Part shown: positions 58,834 to 64,000 of the stretch, in pieces
Position numbering within the stretch: the stretch's first letter is position 1
Layout of the letters: each line of letters opens with the position of its first letter
NCBI GenBank assembly: GCA_023055425.1
Contig: JALGPY010000001.1
Coordinates: 144,733,368 to 144,797,367, forward strand
DNA: 64,000 nucleotides
Source: Linanthus parryae
Taxonomy: Eukaryota > Streptophyta > Magnoliopsida > Ericales > Polemoniaceae
Reading direction: 5' to 3'
Notes under the pieces: model-generated
Seen by the model: the letters and a program-made list of their open reading frames with translations, nothing else
The model's database searches: none
Told to the model about the DNA's origin: nothing
Translations under genes and position numbers: made by a program

Positions 58834-61800
58834 ATCAAATAGGCAGGCCCGACCTGGAACAAGACCGGCTGAAGGAGGACCGCCGAGCCTGGGACAGTCC
58901 TATGCCGGTCCTGGAGTGAGGAGTGCCGGGCCTGGAAGTTGGAATCCTAGGACCGGACCTTATGGGTGATTGGGTGGGCCGGTTCAGGGCAGGCCAGTCC
59001 CAGCCCGTTGGTTTTGTAGAATATTTATATAACTAAAGTACTATATATAAGTTATTAATATATTTGGCAGTCATGGGCTGGTCCTGGGCTTCTGTTGGGC
59101 CAGTCCGGGTTGGTCTGGCGGCCCCTGAAATCAAGAACCAGTCTGGACCACTCAAGACCACCCCGGTCCCGGGCTAAGCAGTTCACCCTTCGAACGGGCC
59201 GGTTTGGCAGTCTTCTGGCCCATTGACAGATCTATATATATATGACTTGTTTCCCCAACGGCCTAATATGTTATTTTTTTTCAGATTATTAATAACATAA
59301 ATTGTACACACTAAATCGGAAGATTCCTCACCTCGAACAAACGAGAAGTTAATCACAAAATTAGAACAAAAAAGGGATGTCGCTCTTGCTATGCTATTCA
59401 TATTTGCATATTTGCTGGGAAATCAATCATCACTATAGAAGAACCGAAACGGCTGGAGGAGAGAACGAAATCGTCATTATTGACCAGAATCACCTAAACA
59501 TGCATAGTGGGTACATAAATACATAACTTATCTATCAACGAAAACCAAGAGGAAACATATATATTAAAAACTCACCAAGTCGAGTGAGAGGACAACCGAC
59601 GACTAGGAGAGACGGCAATGAGGAGACTCCAGGTTAAGGGAGACAGATCTAAGAGAGGCTCAGTCGAATCACCGGACGGTGAAGAAAAGAGGATGAGGAC
59701 CGAAGACAATGTCAATGTGAGAAGTGAGAGGCTGCCTTCGGCAATGGATATGGCTAGAGGTGTCTCTTTAAAGGGTTAGAGTGTAAAATGAACTGAATAC
59801 CCTACTTTCTAACTCCTTAAAAGGTATATATATGACAGATCAGCCACATTGATCACACAACTCTTCATTTCGCACCAATAACAATATAAAGAGAGAGAGA
59901 GAGAGAGTATATTTATCAATTAAGATTATATACATATGCGGATCGGACCAGATTTTAATGGATTTTTGACATGTCGACCCTTTATCCGATATGATCTGCA
60001 CAGATTGACAAAAGGTAATCTGTGTAAGATCAGTTTTTGATCCACGAGATCGGACTGGATGGATTCGTGGACTGACAGTTTGCTTGTGCACCCCTAGCTA
60101 GCGTATCCATGTCAGCTTTCACTCCATTGAATTCTAAACCACCAAACCACAAGGATGGATTGGTGTACTGACGGGTTGCTAGTGCACCCCTAGCTAGGCT
60201 ATCCATGTCGGATTGCACTCCAGTGAATTCTTGACCACCAAACCACAAGAAGACCCAGGGTAAACTTCTGGTTCTCCAGATATGGTCGGCCCCACTGGTA
60301 ATACAGTCCCAGCTAGCGCTAGGGGTGCACAAACAACCCGTCAATCCACAAAGTCGTCCGAGATCGATCGGACTATCTAGGAAACGGATTATGCATTTGT
60401 CAATCCTTGTGGGTCTGATCACGGATCGGCAAGTCAAAAATCCAGCAAATTCGATCAATTTGTATGTGCACATCTTAATTAATAATATACTTTCTCTATA
60501 TATTGTAATTGTTCCAAATATGAAGTAGCTTTGTGTGACCAATGGAGTTGATATATAGAAATATATAAGGAGTTAGAAACTAGGCTTTTCAGTTCATTTC
60601 ACCCTCTCAGCCTTCGTTCTCTCTCTCACTTATGCCCAAATCCACCGTCGGAGTCAGCCTCTCACTTCTCACATTGACATTGTCTATGGTCCACAATCTC
60701 TTGTCTTCACCATCCGCTGACTCAACTCAGCCTCTCTCAGATCCGTCTCCTCGTCGCCACCTCTCCTAATCGCCAGTCGGCCTCTCATTGACTTGAGTTT
60801 TCAAGTAGATATGTCTCCTCTTTCTCTTCGTTGACTGACGATTTTGTTCCCTTTTCCATCCGTTTCAGTTCTTCTCCAGTGATGACTGATTTTCCAGAAA
60901 AGATGGGTAGCAAGGACTAATAGTTATAGGACTCTTACGTAAATAATTAGAGGACTAGTTGTATAATTTAGCATTGTATTTTACCTATTTAAGAGGACCA
61001 GTACTAGACACCTGTACCCACGATGATTAAGAGGGTACCCACACAGCTTTCCCCGTCCAGGACCCTTGTGGAACCTTTTCCTAAGCACTACGTCCGTCGG
61101 TCTGTGTCCACTCGCCCTCCTCTCGTACCCTCTGTGTCTGTGTTACCTGACCCCCCTGAGTCACCTACACCGAACCCAGTGGCCACTTCTCCTCCCCATC
61201 TCTCTCCTCAGATGACCACCAGATCCATGCATGGCATAGTCAAACCAGCCACCCGTCTCACTTTAGCGGCCCAGCCACCAGACCCCATCTCGCCCCTTCC
61301 CAAATCCCCCATCCTAGTCTTGTCGGATCCTCACTGGAAAGCGGCCATGGATGATGAGTTTGGAGCTATGGTTAGGAACCACACTTGGGATCTGGTTCCT
61401 CGCCCGACAGGGGCTAATGTTCTGCGATCTATGTGGCTCTTTCGCCACAAATTTCGCGCTGATGGTAGTCTGCAGCGCTATAAGGCGCGATTGGTAGCTA
61501 ATGGGAAGTCCCAGATGGTTAGGATTGATTGTGAGGAGACTTTCAGCTCGGTTGTCAAACCGACCACCATCCGTACAGTTCTCAGCATTGCCGTCACGCG
61601 CTCTTGGCCTATCCGTCAGCTGGATGTCAAGAACGCTTTTCTTCATGGTGATCTCTCTGAGACGGTATACATGCATCAGCCCCCTGGCTACCGCGACACA
61701 CGCCATCCTGACTTTGTTTGCCGGTTACGCAAATCCTTATATGGTCTGAAGCAGGCTCCCCGTGCTTGGTTTCAGCGATTTGCCACCGTCCTCACACAGA

Positions 61801-63796
61801 CTATCGGTTTCTCTGGTTGCTCGTGTGATGAGTCTCTCTTCGTCTACAGTCGTGGCTCGGACATCGTCTACCTCCTGCTCTATGTGGATGATATCGTCAT
61901 CCCTGGGTCGTCTCCGGTTGTCTTGGATCAGATTATCTCCCAGCTCTCTGGAGAGTTTGCTATGACTGACCTGGGCCATCTGCATCATTTTCTGGGCATC
62001 GCTGTCACCCGTGATTCGTCTGGCTTGTTCCTGTCTCAGCATCAGTATGCGACCGCGATTCTTCGTCGTGGCTCTATGTCGACCTGTAAGTCTACTGCCA
62101 CCCCTGTTGAGGTCGGGAGTAAACTCACAGCCACATCTGGCCCACCGGTTGCTGATCCTACACTATACCGCAGCCTTGCTGGGGCCTTGCAGTACCTCAC
62201 GTTCACTCGACCAGACATCCAGTTTGTCGTTCAGCAGGTCTGTCTCTTCATGCACGATCCCCGTGAGCCGCACTTTCATGCCCTGAAGCGTATCTTGCGC
62301 TACATCAGTGGGACACTAGAGTATGGTCTTCGGCTCTCTGCCTCCGCTGCTGATTCCCTCACCGCCTACACTGACGCAGATTGGGCTGGTTGTCCGGACA
62401 CGCGCCGCTCCACTTCTGGTTACTGTGTCTTCTATGGAGACAATCTTCTGAGTTGGTCGTCCAAGCGACAGGCCACGGTATCTCGTTCTAGTGCTGAGGC
62501 TGAGTATCGCGGTGTTGCTAACGCCGTCTCCGAACTCTGCTGGGTTCGGAATCTGCTTCTTCAGCTTCGTGTTGCCCCGCCTCGGGCCACCGTCGTGTAT
62601 TGCGACAATGTGAGTGCTGTCTATCTCTCTGGTAATCCTGTTCAGCATCAGCGCACTAAGCATGTTGAGATTGATCTCCACTTCGTTCGTGAGAAGGTTC
62701 GTTTGGGTCAACTTCGCGTGTTGCACATTCCAGCAGATTATCAGTACGCCGACATCTTCACCAAGGGTCTTCCTCGGCCCTTGTTCCAGCGCTTCCGTTC
62801 CAGTCTCAGTGTTGGCACGCCTACAGTTTCGACTGCGGGGGAGTAATAGTTATAGGACTCTTATGTAAATAATTAGAGGACTAGTTGTATAATTTAGCAT
62901 TGTATTTTACCTATTTAAAGGTGTAAATAATCAATGAAAAGTACGGAAAGATTTCACCAACTCTCAAGGACAACATCGTGTTTTGTTCAAATCTTGTGAT
63001 TTAACCTCTTGTTTATTCTTTGCAAGAAATCTTTCAATTCAGTGTTTACAAGCTATTTTCTTAACCTGTAATCTAGAAAGAGAAAATTATATCTATACAA
63101 GTGTGATATGATATTCTTTAATCCAATTATGTGTTGTAAATCATTAGTTTGTAACTTGGTTCTTCATCATATGTGATTCTAAGTTTCTTAGGTTTGTGAC
63201 TTTGTAATTAGATTTGTTGTACTGACACGTATGTGATTCCTATTTTATCCGTGGGTTAAATCAGATCAGTTGGCATAATCACGGACCAGGTCGGTTCGGA
63301 TTTCTTTGGCGGATTAATTAGGCATGTAATCCAAACATATCCAGTTCGTGAACACCCCTACCAATTTGTTTTCTCTTGCGAAGAGCTAATTGTATGAATT
63401 GAACCCTAACACATTTGATAATTACAAATATAATAGCCAATAAGCCCCAACAAACACTTCACCATCACTATACCAAATTTGTAACCACGATTATTCAGAG
63501 TATCAAGCAATTTAACTTTAGGTTGTGCCATTGGATACGAAGTAAATCGAAATGAGAGCAGAAACAAAGCAAAACGTGGATTGAAACAAAGAGCAAACCT
63601 GAAGGTATTGGAGCTTGATAGTCTTCCAGATCTTCCTAATCTTTTCGTCGACTTCGTCGGAATGACGCACCAACGAGACACCGAGAAATGCGCCGATCGC
63701 CGTAGGAAGAGAAGCGTTCGTTTCAGCGACTGATGAAGCAGGAGTCTTCATCAGAACACTGCATCGTCGTCCGATAACCCTAGCTGATGAAGCCAT
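57885..63796 (-). CDS. SWIB/MDM2-domain protein (107 aa), two exons around a 5.6-kb transposon-filled intron
   Basis: Exon 1 is 63796-63599 (66 codons) and exon 2 is 58010-57885 (41 codons plus stop). Both junctions are GT-AG and in phase 0. Exon 1 starts MASSARVIGRRCSVLMK, rich in Ala, Ser, Arg and Lys without early acids, like an organelle-targeting peptide, and ends with the first half of a SWIB domain (IRKIWKTIKLQYLQ). Exon 2 supplies the second half: NPRNKKEIVCDEKLKKLF, then GYLDFSEVLKPHF. The split falls inside the LQ-NP-NKKEI signature of small plant SWIB proteins, and the length is normal. These proteins are reported in mitochondria, plastids or chromatin; the location here is inferred. 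I use ATG 63796; an in-frame ATG at 63835 would add 13 residues. Confidence 0.88.
58790..58831. repeat. TG/AG microsatellite in the SWIB intron
   Basis: A short TG-rich tract is followed by an uninterrupted AG repeat (58802-58831). It borders the GC-rich remnant to the right. Confidence 0.85.
58835..59232. mobile_element. GC-rich hAT-like remnant (GGCCGG-rich) in the SWIB intron
   Basis: This stretch is much richer in GC than its surroundings and full of short GGCC/CCGG strings on both flanks of an AT-rich centre (59010-59070). The right border reads, on the other strand, ATCTGTCAATGGGCC; the left border reads CTATCAAATAGGCAGGCCC. Such borders and subterminal repeats resemble hAT MITEs, but no target duplication was found. 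Confidence 0.45.
59235..60096 (-). mobile_element. hAT-like non-autonomous element 1 (inverted partner, 3'-truncated)
   Basis: Its terminus at 60096 reads TAGGGGTGCACAAGC on the minus strand. From there it is homologous over its length to element 2, which begins at 60320 on the plus strand. Shared segments include AAGGAGTTAGAAA, CAGCCTCTCACTTCTCACATT and TTTTGTTC followed by TTGTGATT. It carries no copia insertion, so it preserves the empty target site. Its far end is missing or replaced by the GC-rich remnant. Confidence 0.65.
60057..60248. repeat. 96-bp tandem duplication copying a hAT end
   Basis: Two adjacent 96-base units (60057-60152 and 60153-60248) both start ggatggatt and contain gtgcacccctagctag and accaccaaaccacaa. 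The first unit includes the last 40 bases of hAT-like element 1, so the duplication happened after that element inserted. Overlapping minus-strand ORFs here are not genes. Confidence 0.8.
60918..62966 (+). mobile_element. Internally deleted copia element inside hAT-like element 2
   Basis: AGGAC flanks it (60913-60917 and 62967-62971). The right LTR is 123 bp (62844-62966); the left LTR keeps only its first 75 bases (60918 to about 60992), then jumps into the pol region. Primer site, gag, protease and most of integrase are gone. The 75 shared LTR bases differ at one position. The element begins TA instead of TG. A purine tract (gcgggggag) precedes the right LTR. The sister hAT element at 59235-60096 shows the unoccupied site. 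Confidence 0.8.
61023..62846 (+). CDS. Copia pol remnant: reverse transcriptase and RNase H, open frame of 607 codons
   Basis: The open frame starts in the spacer between integrase and RT (a Pro/Ser-rich stretch with MTTRSMHGIVKP). The RT domain follows with HWKAAMDDEF, YKARLVANGKSQ and LDVKNAFLHGDL, and the catalytic YVDD at 61881-61892. RNase H has YTDADWAGC, SSAEAEYRGVANA and VYCDNVSAVYL and ends with ADIFTKGLP. It stops (TAA) at 62844-62846, at the right LTR border. The base composition is GC-rich and codon use differs from the older copia at 18673. The first Met is incidental, since the 5' part of the polyprotein is deleted. An uninterrupted RT-RNase H frame suggests a fairly recent insertion. 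Confidence 0.85.
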   Translation: MIKRVPTQLSPSRTLVEPFPKHYVRRSVSTRPPLVPSVSVLPDPPESPTPNPVATSPPHLSPQMTTRSMHGIVKPATRLTLAAQPPDPISPLPKSPILVLSDPHWKAAMDDEFGAMVRNHTWDLVPRPTGANVLRSMWLFRHKFRADGSLQRYKARLVANGKSQMVRIDCEETFSSVVKPTTIRTVLSIAVTRSWPIRQLDVKNAFLHGDLSETVYMHQPPGYRDTRHPDFVCRLRKSLYGLKQAPRAWFQRFATVLTQTIGFSGCSCDESLFVYSRGSDIVYLLLYVDDIVIPGSSPVVLDQIISQLSGEFAMTDLGHLHHFLGIAVTRDSSGLFLSQHQYATAILRRGSMSTCKSTATPVEVGSKLTATSGPPVADPTLYRSLAGALQYLTFTRPDIQFVVQQVCLFMHDPREPHFHALKRILRYISGTLEYGLRLSASAADSLTAYTDADWAGCPDTRRSTSGYCVFYGDNLLSWSSKRQATVSRSSAEAEYRGVANAVSELCWVRNLLLQLRVAPPRATVVYCDNVSAVYLSGNPVQHQRTKHVEIDLHFVREKVRLGQLRVLHIPADYQYADIFTKGLPRPLFQRFRSSLSVGTPTVSTAGE

Positions 63797-64000
63797 GTAG
63801 TATGTCTGTTTCGCTTCTTCAGATCCCCAAAACAAACCCTAGATTGAGGCTATGGGAAGAATCATTATTTTTTCTTCACTCTTTAGTGATTGATTATAGA
63901 AAGATTTTAAAATAAATAATTATCAAACATCATTTAACATAGAGTTTTTTACAAAACTGACCCCGTTGGATCCGACACAAACTGATCAAACCCCCACTGG
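63797..64000. other. Upstream region of the SWIB gene
   Basis: This is the 5' leader and start of the promoter on the minus strand, AT-rich from 63860 to 63960. No clear TATA box was found. The last 40 bases look like the edge of another repeat that continues outside the window. Confidence 0.35.

Larger units (their letters stand above)
60320..63360 (+). mobile_element. hAT-like non-autonomous element 2, interrupted by a copia insertion
   Basis: It starts TAGGGGTGCACAAAC and its right end is CACCCCTA at 63360, so both ends carry TAGGGGTG in inverted orientation. Without the copia insertion it is about 990 bp, with no transposase. No 8-bp target duplication is shared by its two flanks (gctagcgc and ccaatttg), which points to rearrangement after insertion. 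Confidence 0.6.

Noticed and set aside
60030..60542. 170-residue minus-strand ORF
   Set aside because: It crosses the 96-bp tandem duplication and two hAT ends; its apparent internal repeats come from that duplication.
61023..62846. Host gene inside the SWIB intron
   Set aside because: The RT, RNase H, LTR and target duplication show that it is a copia remnant, despite the long open frame.

Overview
The window is nuclear DNA of a flowering plant, most likely a eudicot. It has intron-rich plant genes, AT-rich intergenic DNA and dense layers of plant-type transposable elements. No replicon, operon or CRISPR structure was seen. The species cannot be named from the sequence.

Three host genes are well supported. 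(1) 30-1421, minus strand: the first four exons of a CYP707A-type cytochrome P450 (abscisic acid 8'-hydroxylase). The rest of the gene lies beyond base 1. (2) 47124-56024, plus strand: a complete 13-exon gene for an XEG113-type arabinosyltransferase (633 aa) that glycosylates cell-wall extensins in the Golgi. All splice phases close, and intron 12 is GC-AG. (3) 57885-63796, minus strand: a two-exon SWIB-domain gene (107 aa). Its 41-residue last exon is easy to miss because a 5.6-kb transposon-filled intron separates it from exon 1. A PHD-finger ORF (39183-39638) and an NLR-type leucine-rich-repeat relic (about 31595-31965) look like gene fragments.

Layout: P450 (1-1.4 kb); intergenic DNA with a small MITE (1.4-7.5 kb); a LINE retrotransposon (7521-16331) split by a 2952-bp solo LTR (9862-12813); a young Ty1/copia element with near-identical LTRs (17482-24192); then a gene-poor stretch (24.2-46.7 kb) with MITEs, LINE tails, a hAT-like element (32674-33635), two Mutator-like elements (34378-36034 and 45377-46739), a three-unit repeat array (36961-38130), a decayed copia and a Helitron 3' end (about 41765-41794). 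XEG113 follows with MITEs in introns 1 and 11. The SWIB gene comes last; its intron holds two facing hAT-like elements, one interrupted by a deleted copia element.

The host genes have unrelated jobs (ABA breakdown, cell-wall glycosylation, organelle or chromatin SWIB function), and nothing suggests a cluster. No clearly new biochemical system was found. The most interesting structural points are a 16-base self-complementary primer-site candidate in the young copia element, the head-to-head hAT pair in the SWIB intron, a four-copy palindromic MITE family, and the three-unit array with an exon-like stretch downstream.
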